In this document: positions 39,011-50,862 of the stretch, one piece after another
How the letters are laid out: every line of letters starts with the position of its first letter
How positions within the stretch are numbered: the first letter of the stretch is position 1
NCBI RefSeq assembly: GCF_047496725.1
Contig: NC_132972.1
Span: 11,547,001 to 11,611,000, forward strand
Reading direction: 5' to 3'
Source: Anoplolepis gracilipes
Lineage: Eukaryota; Arthropoda; Insecta; Hymenoptera; Formicidae
DNA: 64,000 nt
The notes under the pieces: generated by a model
The model's input: only the letters and a program-made list of their open reading frames with translations
What the model was told of the DNA's origin: nothing
The model's database searches: none
Position numbers and translations under genes: made by a program

Positions 39011-39070
39011 CTTCCTCTTTCCGGTGTAGCTCTTTTGGTTTGTAACCTAAAATAATACAGGACATACGAT
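39011..39070 (+). promoter_or_regulatory. RpL18A: 5' TOP-like start and 5' UTR of RpL18A
   Basis: CCTCTTTCC at 39014-39022 is a terminal oligopyrimidine sequence as used at the cap site of ribosomal protein mRNAs, whose translation follows TOR signalling. It predicts a 5' UTR of about 55 bases ending at the ATG at 39071. Confidence 0.6.
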
Positions 39071-40055
39071 ATGAAAGCCAAGGGTGAGGTAAGTGATTTG
39101 GCTAAATTTTATATAAGGAACAAGCAAAAGCAACACTGCAAACTATTTTATCTTTTCCAAAGCATTGATTATTTTTTTAAGATTTATGTAAAAATGCAAA
39201 TTGCAGGTTTAATCTTAGGTACTCAACATGACATAACCTACAAATAAACATACTGATGTTGTTTATGTATAAATGTACATGCTAATTTCATAAAAATATA
39301 ACTTATTAATAATAAATAATTATTAATTAATAAATATAATATGTATAAATTAAGTAATTTTTAAATTTGTTTTTTCTAGTTGAAGGAATTTGAAGTGATA
39401 GGGCGTAAGCTCCCTACTGAAAAGGAGAAAACTACTCCTCTTTATAAAATGAGAATATTCGCGCCTGATGCCATAGTGGCCAAGTCTAGATTTTGGTATT
39501 TTCTGCGCCAATTGAAAAAATTCAAAAAATCTACTGGAGAGATAGTGTCTCTCAAGCAGGTATCTACCTAATGATATACAGTATCATAATAAATATATTA
39601 CATTTATTTTATTATTAAGAAAAAATATAATGTAGAAATTGCTAACTTTTATTAATCTTTATATGTAACAATCAAAAACTAAATCTAAGAATATATAATT
39701 AAGAGTATAATTATTTCAGATTCCAGAAAAGACACCTATAAAGATAAAAAACTTTGGAATTTGGCTAAGATACGATTCCCGGTCCGGTACCCATAATATG
39801 TACAGAGAATATAGGGATCTGTCCGTCAGTGGAGCTGTAACACAATGTTACAGGGATATGGGCGCCCGTCATCGCGCGCGAGCTCATTCTATACAAATAA
39901 TCAAGGTGGAAATTGTGAAGGCTGCGAATTGCCGTAGACCTCAAGTAAAACAATTTCATGATTCTAAAATCAAATTTCCATTACCCAAACGGATTCAAAA
40001 TAGAAATCGTATGCCATTATTCAGTGTACGAAAACCGCGCACTTATTTCCTGTGA
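39071..40055 (+). CDS. RpL18A: 60S ribosomal protein L18a (eL20), 177 aa
   Basis: Three coding exons: 39071-39088 (MKAKGE), 39380-39559 and 39720-40055, all joined in phase 0, 534 bases in total. The sequence is unmistakable eL20: LKEFEVIGRKLPTEKEKTTP, FWYFLRQLKKFKKSTGEIV, FGIWLRYDSRSGTHNMYREY, and the end RMPLFSVRKPRTYFL. The length of 177 equals the Drosophila protein. It is a structural part of the large cytosolic ribosomal subunit. The tiny first coding exon and TOP-like leader are usual for this gene class. It is head to head with the membrane glycoprotein gene, with 567 bp between start codons. Confidence 0.98.
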
Positions 40056-40107
40056 ATACTATAAACAATGTTTTGTATTATGATACTAAATACATTGTTT
40101 TATAGGA

Positions 40108-40113
40108 AATAAA
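40108..40113 (+). terminator. AATAAA poly(A) signal of RpL18A
   Basis: AATAAA 53 bases after the stop codon, so the 3' UTR is short, as usual for ribosomal protein genes. Confidence 0.75.
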
Positions 40114-40368
40114 AGTAATTTAGTTGTTCATAATTTTAGTTTGTTTTCCTGTCTTTTATTTTGTATATATTTCAGGCTAATGTAGCAAGAAATTAGGTGT
40201 AGGAAATTTTATAAAATAGTTATTTAAAAATTAGGATTTATTTTCTTTTATCACAAGGACATTTCTGTTGAATCAATACAAAAAAAATATTAAGATGAGT
40301 CAATAGAAAACAAACATTAAAATGTTTCCTCGAAAATACCCTGGCGCCTTAATGTCAAAACAACATCG

Positions 40369-41478
40369 ATGACATTAATATTTATGTTGAAAATTCGAAT
40401 GGAACGATTAAATCATTCGTTGATAGACAGCATTGAACAATCTTCTAACAAGATTATAAACGCTAACTCTCGCGTAATATTAAATAAAATGGATTGCAAT
40501 GGATTGGTGATTTGCAACAAATACATATCTATATTACTACTGGATAAAATCTTCTGTTGCATGGATAACCAAACTCTGTTGAAATGTCAATTGGTATCCA
40601 AGGAATGGAAAAAAGTAATAAAGAATTATTGGCGCAAGAAAGCGGAGAAAGTGCAAGGCAAACTGTTCTCGCACCACGAGATAATACCTTGGCATGTGTT
40701 CTACTTCATATACAAGTCCAAGAACCCATTCGAGAGGAATCTGTTGAGGAATCATTCTGGCAAACAAGGCATGGAACATTGGAGTTGCTTTTGCACAAAT
40801 GTGAAAAAATTGGCTATGTGTAGAGAAATACGTGTCGAAAACCCACCCATAGGCGTACCGAAATTACCCAAACTGATATTTGAAGGAAGACAGTTTTGTT
40901 TCGCAAGGAATAGTTTTTATTGTCCCAAGATACAGTATGTAAATCTAATAGACGTGGGCTTCCATCCGTATGTCCTGGATGTTTTGCAACCACCTATAGT
41001 GGTATCAATTGAGACATTATTTAAAATGTTCTATACAATTCTAAACGAATAAAATATGTTATAATATTTTATGCATATTGTAGATAAATGAATGGTATAT
41101 CAGTAAAGCAGGTTGTCCAGGAGAATATAACTGCCAGGTTATACTGAAAAAACCGGAGGGTGATGTGACAAAATCCATGTCTTTTGAATTTTGTGATGTC
41201 ATAGAAGGGGAGAGAGAAAATCGATGGTTACTTGTAAATATCTATGAAATAATTTTTAGTTTCACTTAATGAGTTCAAAATGTTACTTTCAACTTGTGTT
41301 GTTCTTCATGTGCAAATAGCTACAGCATGTATTTAAAAACTATGGACCTGGTGTGAGAAAGATTTCCTTCATGCACTGTGGATATGATTATTCTAGACAT
41401 CCCTCTGAATATAATGGTCCCAAAACAGCTGGAGCATGTATTTATGTAAAGATGCCTCCGATTACTATACCTGCTTGA
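40369..41478 (+). CDS. F-box only protein with FBA domain (FBXO2/6/44 type), 313 aa
   Basis: Three coding exons: 40369-41001, 41084-41233 and 41320-41478, in phase 0 throughout. The F-box lies at about residues 50-90 (ISILLLDKIFCCMDNQTLLK then CQLVSKEWKKVIKNYWRKKA). It is followed by the linker PWHVFYFIYKSKNPFERNLL, RNHSGKQGMEHW and the FBA domain ending GVRKISFMHCGYDYSRHPSE, YNGPKTAGACIYVK. Such proteins are substrate receptors of SCF ubiquitin ligases; the mammalian members bind high-mannose N-glycans of misfolded glycoproteins. Whether glycan binding is kept cannot be told by eye, and the FBA reads HCGYDYSRHPSEYNG where FBXO6 has a GGRDTQYWAGWYG-like loop, so that aromatic loop is altered. 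The start is uncertain: ATGs at 40384, 40399 and 40489 are in the same frame. Confidence 0.9.
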
Positions 41479-41482
41479 CGAC

Positions 41483-41488
41483 AATAAA
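41483..41488 (+). terminator. AATAAA poly(A) signal of the F-box gene
   Basis: AATAAA five bases after the TGA stop. If used, the 3' UTR is about 20-30 bases, unusually short; other signals may exist downstream. Confidence 0.5.
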
Positions 41489-41814
41489 TCAGTACGCCAT
41501 CAATCCTAAGATGAATAGAGATATCATTTAACAAGTAAACCTATTACATATAAATAATTTTTATCATCAGTAATTGTATAACTTTTTCAGTTTGTATCAT
41601 GATATTAAATAGATTTATGCAAAAAAACACAAAAGTATATTATTTTAATTTACTTTCATTCTTTTTTGTAGAGACATTCAAATAACGTAATAAGAAATTA
41701 AATGTAGAGAATTTCAAAATAATTTTTGTGTAAAAATTAAGAATATTTTTACAAAGAATAATAATCTCTAAATTATAAATTTTTATTGCACACATATATA
41801 TATATATATGTTTA

Positions 41815-41970
41815 TTAATATTTTAATGTTGTATTGTTTCAACAGAAATTTCTCTGGTAAACAAGAATATAAATTTATGTAAATCTATTCAGAAAGTTTT
41901 ATATATATATATATATATATTTTCTGTATATAGAAATTTCTGTTGAAACAATACAACATTAAAATATTAA
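41815..41970. repeat. Perfect 39-bp inverted repeat (foldback element)
   Basis: Left arm 41815-41853 and right arm 41932-41970 are exact complements over 39 bases, starting TTAATATTTTAATGTTGTAT. The 78-base loop contains a (TA)n tract. The element has no coding capacity and lies about 340 bp behind the F-box gene. The unbroken stem means a young MITE or foldback copy, or a hairpin maintained for another reason. Confidence 0.9.
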
Positions 41971-42103
41971 TTTAATTATTAACTATTAATTAATTTAATT
42001 ATCTTAGTTAATTTAATTAAAGATATTCACGCAGTTATAGCTGCATTTTCATTTTCCCTTTTCCATCTTATACCAAATGTCAAATGCTAAGCTAAGTAGG
42101 GGG

Positions 42104-42232
42104 GTGTTCAAAAATCCTATTCGTGGAATAGAACATCATGGAATTGTTGTCCATTTTCAGGACAACAAAATCTTTCCTTCTTGATTAGTCAATTAATGTT
42201 TTTTACTTTACAATTAGGATTTCTGAACGCAT
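42104..42232. mobile_element. MITE, family with GTTCAGAAATCCTA ends, copy 1
   Basis: Inverted ends: left GTGTTCAAAAATCCTATTCG, right complement GCGTTCAGAAATCCTAATTG, 16 of 20 matching. About 129 bp, no open frame. A related element sits at 52685-52806. Confidence 0.65.
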
Positions 42233-42342
42233 TTTATTGTTAATACCTGTAGCAGCTACTGAAAAATCAAGAACATGTGTACATACCTAATAGAGCTTTA
42301 TGGCACATACCACAGTACATAACACAGACGCACATCATACAC

Positions 42343-42343
<1 letters not shown>

Positions 42344-42388
<45 letters not shown>
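42344..42388. repeat. (TA)n microsatellite
   Basis: Pure TA tract of about 45 bases upstream of the phosphorylase kinase gene. Confidence 0.95.
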
Positions 42389-42391
<3 letters not shown>

Positions 42392-42634
42392 TGAACGTGT
42401 TTGACATTCGTTTCACATTGCGTTTTAAATCTTCAGATCTATACATAACTATCTCATTAACACGAAATAAAATGCGATCTAGTTTCTTCATATGACGCAT
42501 ATTGCAAACTTAAAGCAGTTCGAAATCGATGATCAACAGTTGTTAATAAAGTATGGCACTTAATTAATAATTACAATGATCTTAATCCTATAATCAAAAA
42601 ATTAAAGAGACTTGCTTTTTTCTTTCAATTCAAA

Positions 42635-42701
42635 CGGTACGGAAGTGCGACGATTGTAACTAATTTACGAGTTGACCTGTGGCACTCGCATCGTAACACA
42701 G
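42635..42701 (+). promoter_or_regulatory. Candidate 5' UTR exon of phosphorylase kinase alpha
   Basis: The first coding exon opens with an acceptor (TCTGCTCCACAG|GAAAAACAC) 12 bases before the ATG, so an untranslated exon must lie upstream. The most GC-rich patch there ends CGTAACACAG|GTTTAT at 42701, a plausible donor. This is only a suggestion; the left end is not defined. Confidence 0.3.
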
Positions 42702-42973
42702 GTTTATATATGAAATTGTTCATAAAAAAGTTATTTATAAAAAAGTTAATTATAGCTTCAACTAGCTGGCGATTAACTTATTGTTAGAGAAATTGTTTAA
42801 TATATGTAAAAAATATATACAAGTGTATCAAGACTAGATAATTATTAGCAATTAAAAGTGTAACAACTAAAATTTTATTGCACATAGAAATCTGAGTCCT
42901 AATTACACAATATATTTTTGCACATAGAATCTGGATATATTTATGTGATTCTGCTCCACAGGAAAAACACAAA

Positions 42974-45900
42974 ATGCGTAGCAGAAGTAACTCCGGTGTC
43001 CGTTTGGACTATTACCAAAGGATTGTTCACAAAATAATCATGAATTATCAGAATCCTGTCACTGGGCTCTTTCCCGCAAGTCCTGATAATGATCATGCTT
43101 GGATACGTGACAATGTTTATTGCATACTTGCTGTATGGGGTTTGTCAATGGCCTACAAGAAGATAGCAGATGCAGATGAAGACAGAGCGAAGACTTATGA
43201 ACTCGAACAAAGCTGTGTGAAGTTAATGAGGGGTTTGTTGATGGCAATGATGCAACAGAAGGAAAAAGTGGAGGAGTTCAAATCCAGTCAAAATCCACAT
43301 GATGCCTTGCATGCAAAATATAGCTCTGTTAATGGCCAAACGGTAGTTGGAGATACTGAATGGGGACATCTTCAAATCGATGCCATTTCTTTGTATCTAT
43401 TAATTCTGGCCCAAATGACAGCTTCTGGCTTACAAATTGTTTTTAACTTGGATGAGGTATTGATATACATATATTTTACATTAATATAAGTTTGAAAAAT
43501 TACAACTGTGATATTTTTAAAATATTAAAATCTATTTTTAATTAGAAATATATGTAATTACTTGTAATTGTATAATACATTTACGAACTAAGGAAATATT
43601 TTAAATGTAATATTTAATTTAGGTGGCGTTTATTCAGAACTTGGTATTTTACATTGAATCCGCCTACTGTACACCAGATTATGGAATTTGGGAAAGGGGA
43701 GATAAAACTAATCATGGTTTGCCGGAATTAAACGCAAGCAGTATTGGTATGGCCAAAGCAGCGATGGAAGCAATGAACGAATTGGATTTGTTTGGCGCGA
43801 GAGGTGGACCTACCTCGGTCATTCACGTTTTGGCCGATGAGGCACAAAAATGCCAAGCAGTACTACAATCCATGCTGCCCAGAGAATCAAATTCCAAAGA
43901 GTTGGACAGTGGTTTACTGTCGATCATAAGTTTTCCTGCGTTTGCAGTGGATGAACCTAACTTAATTCACGAGACACGAGATGCTATTGCTAAAAAATTG
44001 CAAGGACGGTATGGTTGTAAAAGATTTCTAAGAGATGGATATAAAACGCCAAAGGAGGATGCAAATAGGTACTATATATACTGTACTATATTTTTAATAT
44101 CCGATTCACTTTGACTAATAATTCTTATTTTTGAAAATAGATTGTATTATGAACCATGGGAGCTTCGTATGTTTGAGAATATCGAATGCGAGTGGCCACT
44201 GTTCTTTTGTTATTTAATACTGGACTATTGTTTCCAAGGCAATAAAGAAGCAATTGAGACATACACTAAGCAGTTGGAGGAAGTAATGATTAAAACAGAT
44301 GATGGTATGAAATTGGTGCCTGAATTATATTCTGTTGCACCTAAAGATGTATCAGCAGAGTATGCTGAACCTGGTAGTCAGAGTCGAGTAGCTTTAGGCA
44401 AATGTCCATTTATGTGGGCACAATCTCTTTATATCCTAGGAAAATTGCTGCAAGAAGTAAGCAACACATTTAGAAATGTAAATGAAATAAGAAATTAAGA
44501 AATATCTTAAATTGCCACGTTTAAAAGAACATTATATACATTATATACATTTTTGTGTAATTTTTGCATGTATATTCAAAACTCAAAAGAATTCAAGATA
44601 CTGTATAATTTATTTTATCTGATTCTTAATTTAATATTTTAAATTAATATTAATAAATAATTCAATATAAATTATATTCCTTATTAAAATTATACTATTA
44701 ATTAATATAATAATATTATTTTATTATTTTATTTTGTTATAGGGATTTCTCGCGGTTGGAGAATTGGATCCATTAAATAGGCGACTGTGCAGTGAGAAAA
44801 AGCCGGATGTAGTAGTGCAAGTAGTTATCTTGGCAGAAGATACAGAAATCAGGGAAAAAATTGCACAGCATGATATTCATGTGCAAACAATCGCAGAAGT
44901 TGCGCCGATCGAAGTACAGCCTGCAAAAGTCCTCAGTCATCTGTATACATATTTAGGTATGACTGAACAAAATTGTAGGTAGAGCTCAGAGACACATTTT
45001 ATTGAATTATAATTTAAATCTTGATATAATCGTTGTTAGGACGTAACAAGAAGTTAGGTTTATCCGGACGTAAATCAAGAGATGTAGGAATTCTCAGCAC
45101 CAGTAAACTGTATTCCTTGCACGATAAGATATTTGCGTTCACGCCTCAGGTAAGTGATGATCGCAATTTTTATGGTGTGCTTTACTATCTCTCTATATCT
45201 TTATTTCTTTTTCTTACGTTTCCTCTTGTTCTCGCACTGAATTGACTAGTTGACAGATATGACCCGCTTCTACATCGCATCGGACTATGAGCTCATGATT
45301 GACATATTCAAAGGTGAAATTAATTTCTTGAAGTCTAGTTGGCAGAATATGTTGGGCCGGCCTCTCGTGGTCATGCCCCTCAAGAATATTCATCTAGGTA
45401 ATTTAATGATTTCACAAGATTGTAGTTGAATTTTATTATTACTAATTTAGATGTTCTGAAATTCATTAAAGTTGTCACAATTAAACAAATTCTACGGTTC
45501 TCTTATATACTTAAAAATTCTGAAAAATTCCTTGCGTGAGATTTTAATTTTCTTAAAATACTGTGCCTGTCTGCTGTCAACAACTAACATGTCTGCTTGC
45601 ATGCATTTGTACTTGTACTATGGTTTTCATTTTAACAATTATTTAATCCCCTATGGTTTAATGCAATTTTCAATTTTGCAATCTTTTCTTTTTATTTTAT
45701 ATCATTTTTCATTTTATATCATTTATTACTTAAAATGTATTATAAAATGTAATGCAATTCAGTTTCAAGATTAGTATATAATATTTATCCATAGAGGATT
45801 ACAACATGAGCTTTAAATTACTTTTCATTATGTTATGTTTCATTACATTCTTCATTACTAACAAGATTCAGACGTTGAAAATGGATGAGATTGTGAGTTA

Positions 45901-48900
45901 TACCGATATTGAAGATGTTCGACCAATACAAGGCAAGACAAAAACGAAATGTTCGAGACGAGAGAGATTGCTTCCTTTTCAAGCATCAAACAATAAAATT
46001 ATCCTAAAGATATGGCTTATGTGTTCGGTGGTATGCGCGTGTGTTGCATGTGTTAGAACTTTGACACGGAGGAGAACTACACGACAAACGACGTCGACCT
46101 GCTTGTCGATACTTTCACAACCACATTGGCCTTCCTCAAAATCAACTGGAAGCAAATGCTCGGCAGACCAACCGTAACCCTTGTCGCTACTCATAATCAT
46201 TTAGGTACGCCTTCGTTGGAAGCTTTAGATATCATCCTACAACAAAAGCTCGTTGGATATTATATATGATTATATTATAACGTGTTACTGTGAGAATTAT
46301 TAATTATATATAGAGTATCACAAAATTTGAATATAAAAATGCTGTAGCAAAAAAGTTGGAAAAACAAAGCATATAATTCTATGATTTTCAAAAACAATAG
46401 TTTTTTAAATACAAATCTAAAGTGTAGAGTGATCAGAGCTGCTATTAAAAACTATGTGAATCATGTGTATGATAGTCTTAACATATAATCTTTTATATAA
46501 TGTCAATTATAAATGTTTTTAATCAATACATCTTATAATTGGACAAATTTAAAAAACTCTTGTATTTAAAGAACTATTGCTATAAAAATTGCATGTGTGC
46601 ATTTTGTTCTGTAATTTTTTTATAAACTTTTTGCTACAGTGTTTCTACCTGAATTATCCTGTATAGAAAATACAGAATATGTTATTCTCAGTAAACACAA
46701 AGCAACAGTAATGTAACATGCTTTGTACATAACATTTATATTGTTGAGTGGGAAATTATAACATTAATATTACATTACTGTTGCTTTGTGTTTATTGGGT
46801 TGTCTCCAGTGCAAAAGGCACATATGTATCTTAGTCTTTTACTTTTTATTGATTTTTTAAATCAAAATTTAATAGTGATTCTTTTTTCTAGATCAGGGTA
46901 AGATACCATTAGCTATGATAACTACTATGAAGAAACTCAAGAGCGGTTATATCAATGGTACAAGAGTATCATTGGGAAATTTGAATGATTTCTTAAGCAC
47001 GTCGTGTATCACGAATCTTAGTTTCCTAGGAAGTTCCGAAGACGGTCGTCCTGATAAACTAAATCCTCAGGTATATAAAATCCAAGTTACATATTTAAAT
47101 ATTTTTTTTAAATAAAATTGCAACACACATGCATATATACAATATTGACAGAGTCTTCTTTTTACAAATTATAATGAATACTATGTCTTACAAATTTTAA
47201 TGCCCTTCTAATCAATTCTCGCATGCTTAGCATATATAAATCTGGATGACATACAATTTTCTCTGATTTGATCTGATATACATGTAATTATGATACTTAT
47301 AATTTACGTTTTTTATGTTTACACAAGATTCAACAATATTTGGAGGAACATCTAATGCGGCCATTCCCTCATCGTACAGGACTTCTCAATAAGCCCGGCC
47401 CAATTCGTACAGGGAAAAATCTGCGGCGCAGAATGTCGGTGAAAGGCGCGATAAAAAAGACGCGATCCATAGCTGTCGAACGTGAGTAACATTTGTCCTG
47501 AATGGAATGGTTTTCAGATTCTAACTGTGTGCTGATTATATGTTTTTCAAAGAGGATCCTTAAACAATTATTGCAATGTCTTCCTACTGCCATGATTACT
47601 ACCATCTGTCAAGAATGTAAGTGCATTAACTGGCTATTATATTATTTGATTTTTACTTAATCTCTTTTAAAAAATCATGTGATTTTGTATCTCTAATAAA
47701 AACCATTGTACAGTGTGCTTCATTGTTATTGTCTAATTCTTCTAAATATTTAATATAATAAATATTGTTAATATATAACTATAAATACATATTAATTGTT
47801 GATACAAAGTTTATATAATAAATGTTTTAATATGAGATACAAATATGAATATATATTATTAAATATAATAGGTTAAAAACTCCTTTTTGCATCATTTTAG
47901 CCGAAATTCTTGGGATGGCAGGGGAAGACCGTAGACAATCTACTGTTTTAACTACAAATCCATTTATTGAAGTGACGGACACCACATTGTCTCTCAATTC
48001 CACTCAACCATCAACAGTTGAGCGTACGCCATCGCCAACGGATGAGTTATTATCGTGGAGAAATTCTTCTAAAACTAAGCATAAAACAACATCAGAGACC
48101 CAGTATGCTGAAACCGAAGTGGAGGAATTGCTATCTATGCTTCGCGAAACAGAGAGTCTCGAAGAGCAAGGAGATATCCTGCAATATCTTGTTAGTTGTT
48201 TTTAATTTTATTTTAATTTATGAAAAGCAAGATTTTTCTTCCATTAAAACTCGTTAAAACAAAATAAAACATTTTATATACAGGTAGACTCGAAAGGATT
48301 ATATTTTGATACGGGTGTAAAGGAGGAAGGACATCCCGTTTTGGTTAAGGATTTATTGAAGAGTCTTTACGAAAAAGTATGCCAACAGAAAATGTGGGGT
48401 ATCGTACGACACAGCGCCGGCATGTTAGGTAAAAGGGTGGAGGATTTAGCAAAAGCGGTTACCGATTTACTAGTGCGTCAAAAGCAAGTAACTGTTGGCA
48501 TGCCACCGAACAATGAGCATACCATTGTCGCGCCTTTGCCAGAGAACGAGCTACGAGCTCTGATCCATCAGGCGTACGGCGACGATGAATCAACCGCCAT
48601 GCTGACAGAGGAATTGCTCGTTTATTTAGCGATGTTTATCAGAACGGAGCCGCAACTCTTTCACGAGATGTTGAGATTGCGGGTCGGTCTAATCATTCAA
48701 GTTATGGCAACGGAACTGTCACGGACGTTAATCTGCACGGGTGAAGAAGCTTCTGAGCACTTGCTGAATTTGTCCCCTTTCGAGATGAAAAACTTATTAC
48801 ATCATATTATGAGTGGGAAAGAATTTGCTATTAGTAGTGGTATGTTTTGCGATTTAATTAATTAAACTAATTAAAATTTTATAATTAAAAAATGCGTGCT

Positions 48901-50374
48901 TAAATGCGCTAATTGTTTTTATTTATGTTTCAGTTGGCCGGGGCAACTTTTCTGTCATTAGTTGCAAATCAAGTAGACTCAGTAAGGTAATATAAAACTA
49001 CATTTGCCTTAAGTTATATAATTTCTAATACATTTTGTATATATATATATATATTTGTATAATGTACTAACTCATATTTACATTTTTTAACTATTTTATT
49101 TTATTTTTTGAAATATTTTACTATGATAGCTATTTTAATTTACAATTTATATTTCGTAAATCACTATTGAATTCATGATCTCACTATTTATAAATTAAAT
49201 GGATATATGGAGAGTTCAAGATTTTTTTTTTCTTCATAGAAATCTCAAATTGGTGGTTTCTTAAGCGCTGAACAAAACCCTGATACTACTGAAGCAGAAG
49301 CTGATCGACAAGGTCAATGGTTACGAAGGCGACGATTAGACGGTGCACTGAATAGAGTACCAAGAGATTTCTATCCGCGTGTATGGCAAGTACTTGAAAA
49401 GGTCAGTTTATAAGTCACTATCATCTAATAATTTATATGTATATATTTATGTATATGTATATATATTTTAACATATTTTAATTTCCTATCAAAATTTTTA
49501 ACAGTGTAATGGTCTAGCAATTGAGGGAAGAATGCTACCTCAGAATCTCACGCAAGAAATGACATCTGGCGAGCTGAAATTTGCATTGGCCGTAGAAACT
49601 GTACTGAACACTATACCACAGCCAGAATATCGTCAACTTGTCGTCGAGGCTCTGATGGTGCTGACTTTAGTAACCGAATACAATGTTGTACCATCTTTAG
49701 GTGGTCTGATCGAAGTTGAAAATTTAGTACATAAAGCAAATGCTATTTTCTTGGAAGATCAGGTATTTCAATATTTTTTTTTGTTATATAAAATATATTA
49801 ACAAATTAATAATATGATAATAATATAATAATAAAGTATTATTATGTCTATTGAATTTTTATAAAAAAAAAGATGGGCATAAGAGAAAGAATAGTTCACT
49901 AATCTTCTTATTTTTTCAAGCAATTTAAATCAAGTGATATCTATTTTATCAGAATTGATATTAATTTCGATCATGAAATAGTATTTATCGATTTATTTTC
50001 TCTAAAAGAGATGAACCCTTTATTTTCTGTTAACTTACACACATATAATGTGGAATAATATTAATGAATTGCTTTTCATAAAAAAATTAAAAGTATTTCT
50101 TTTCTCTATATTTTTCAAATGCAAAAAATAATTATGAAATTTGTAGATGGTTATCGATGGTGATGCAACATTATGTTGCGCAAAACCAAAGGAACAACGT
50201 GAAATGACAGCTATGGGAACGCTCCTCTGTGGTGGAGCAGCATATATTTGTCAACATTTTTATGATAGTGCTCCCAGCGGAAGTTATGGAACGATGACGT
50301 ACATTACAAGAGCTATCGCAGTGATGCTTGATTGTTTGCCGAAGGATGGCGATTTAGAATGTTCAATATCATAG
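42974..50374 (+). CDS. PHKA: Phosphorylase b kinase regulatory subunit alpha, 1198 aa
   Basis: Fourteen coding exons per transcript: 42974-43456, 43623-44068, 44141-44456, 44743-44956, 45040-45149, then either 45250-45397 or 46057-46204, then 46892-47070, 47328-47481, 47901-48190, 48284-48839, 48934-48986, 49240-49401, 49505-49762 and 50147-50374. Phases agree at every junction; 3597 bases in total. The product is a regulatory subunit of the hexadecameric kinase that activates glycogen phosphorylase. The N-terminal GH15-like domain is clear (DYYQRIVHKIIMNYQNPVTG, WIRDNVYCILAVWGLSMAYK, GDTEWGHLQIDAISLYLLIL). The C-terminal domain is also typical (GMLGKRVEDLAKAVTDLLVR, RVPRDFYPRVWQVLEKCNG, GTMTYITRAIAVMLDCLP). 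Length is near the family's 1220-1240. Alpha is preferred over beta because of the Ser/Thr-rich insert between the domains and the ending. The protein ends CSIS, a CaaX box consistent with the farnesylation known for rabbit alpha and beta subunits. Confidence 0.95.
45250..45397 (+). other. PHKA: Mutually exclusive exon A of phosphorylase kinase alpha
   Basis: 148 bp, entering in phase 0 (GACTAG|TTGACAG) and leaving in phase 1 (CATCTAG|GTAATT). It encodes 49 residues from LTDMTRFYIASDYELMIDIF to GRPLVVMPLKNIHL. It aligns residue for residue with exon B; using both would break the frame, because 2 x 148 is not compatible with the next exon's phase. Confidence 0.9.
46057..46204 (+). other. PHKA: Mutually exclusive exon B of phosphorylase kinase alpha
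   Basis: Also 148 bp, phase 0 in (GTGTTAG|AACTTT), phase 1 out (CATTTAG|GTACGC). It encodes 49 residues from NFDTEENYTTNDVDLLVDTF to GRPTVTLVATHNHL. Shared anchors with exon A are FLK, W-Q-MLGRP and the final HL. It is more GC-rich than exon A. Its GRPTVTL ending is closer to what I know of vertebrate alpha subunits than exon A. Confidence 0.88.
46690..46798. repeat. Inverted repeat in the intron after exon B
   Basis: Left arm about 46690-46719 (AGTAAACACAAAGCAACAGT and on) and right arm about 46768-46798 are complementary over about 30 bases with few mismatches, around a loop of about 48 bases. It may be a small MITE or an RNA hairpin in the pre-mRNA next to the mutually exclusive exons. 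Confidence 0.8.
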
Positions 50375-50390
50375 TAAATATTATTTTAGA

Positions 50391-50396
50391 AATAAA
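50391..50396 (+). terminator. AATAAA poly(A) signal of phosphorylase kinase alpha
   Basis: AATAAA 17 bases after the stop codon; a short 3' UTR is implied. The opposing mRpL28 gene stops about 470 bp further on. Confidence 0.6.
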
Positions 50397-50862
50397 GTGA
50401 TCTTTAATTGTTAATATAAAAATAATAGCAAAAATTGTTAATATATTTCAGATAAATCTTTCTTGCGATTTTTTATATATATATAAGTTCAGTATTTACA
50501 ATTATTTTATAACTCAATTTTTATCTTAATTGAAGAAAAAAAATGACCAAAGGAATTATTAATAAATATTAAATATAAATTGCAGAGAAAGAATATTGAA
50601 ATCAATGTTAAAATATTACTTTGTTATATACTGAACTCTATTGCATATTTTGAAAAAACAAAAAAAATGAAAAATTGAATCAGCAATATGTTAAGAGAAT
50701 AAATCATGTTTTGTTGGCTCTAATAAATCTACTTTATTTTCTTTATTACATTAATTTGTCAAAAAACATGAATCTCAAAAACTCTCATATTTATTATATT
50801 CAAGAAATTATAGATTAAAACTTTCTTTACATTATCTAACAAAAGTAAACATTTTTTTTTAC

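Noticed and set aside
45806..46050. Hydrophobic open frame between the two alternative kinase exons
   Set aside because: It lacks splice sites that fit the gene and overlaps exon B in a wrong frame; it is intron sequence.
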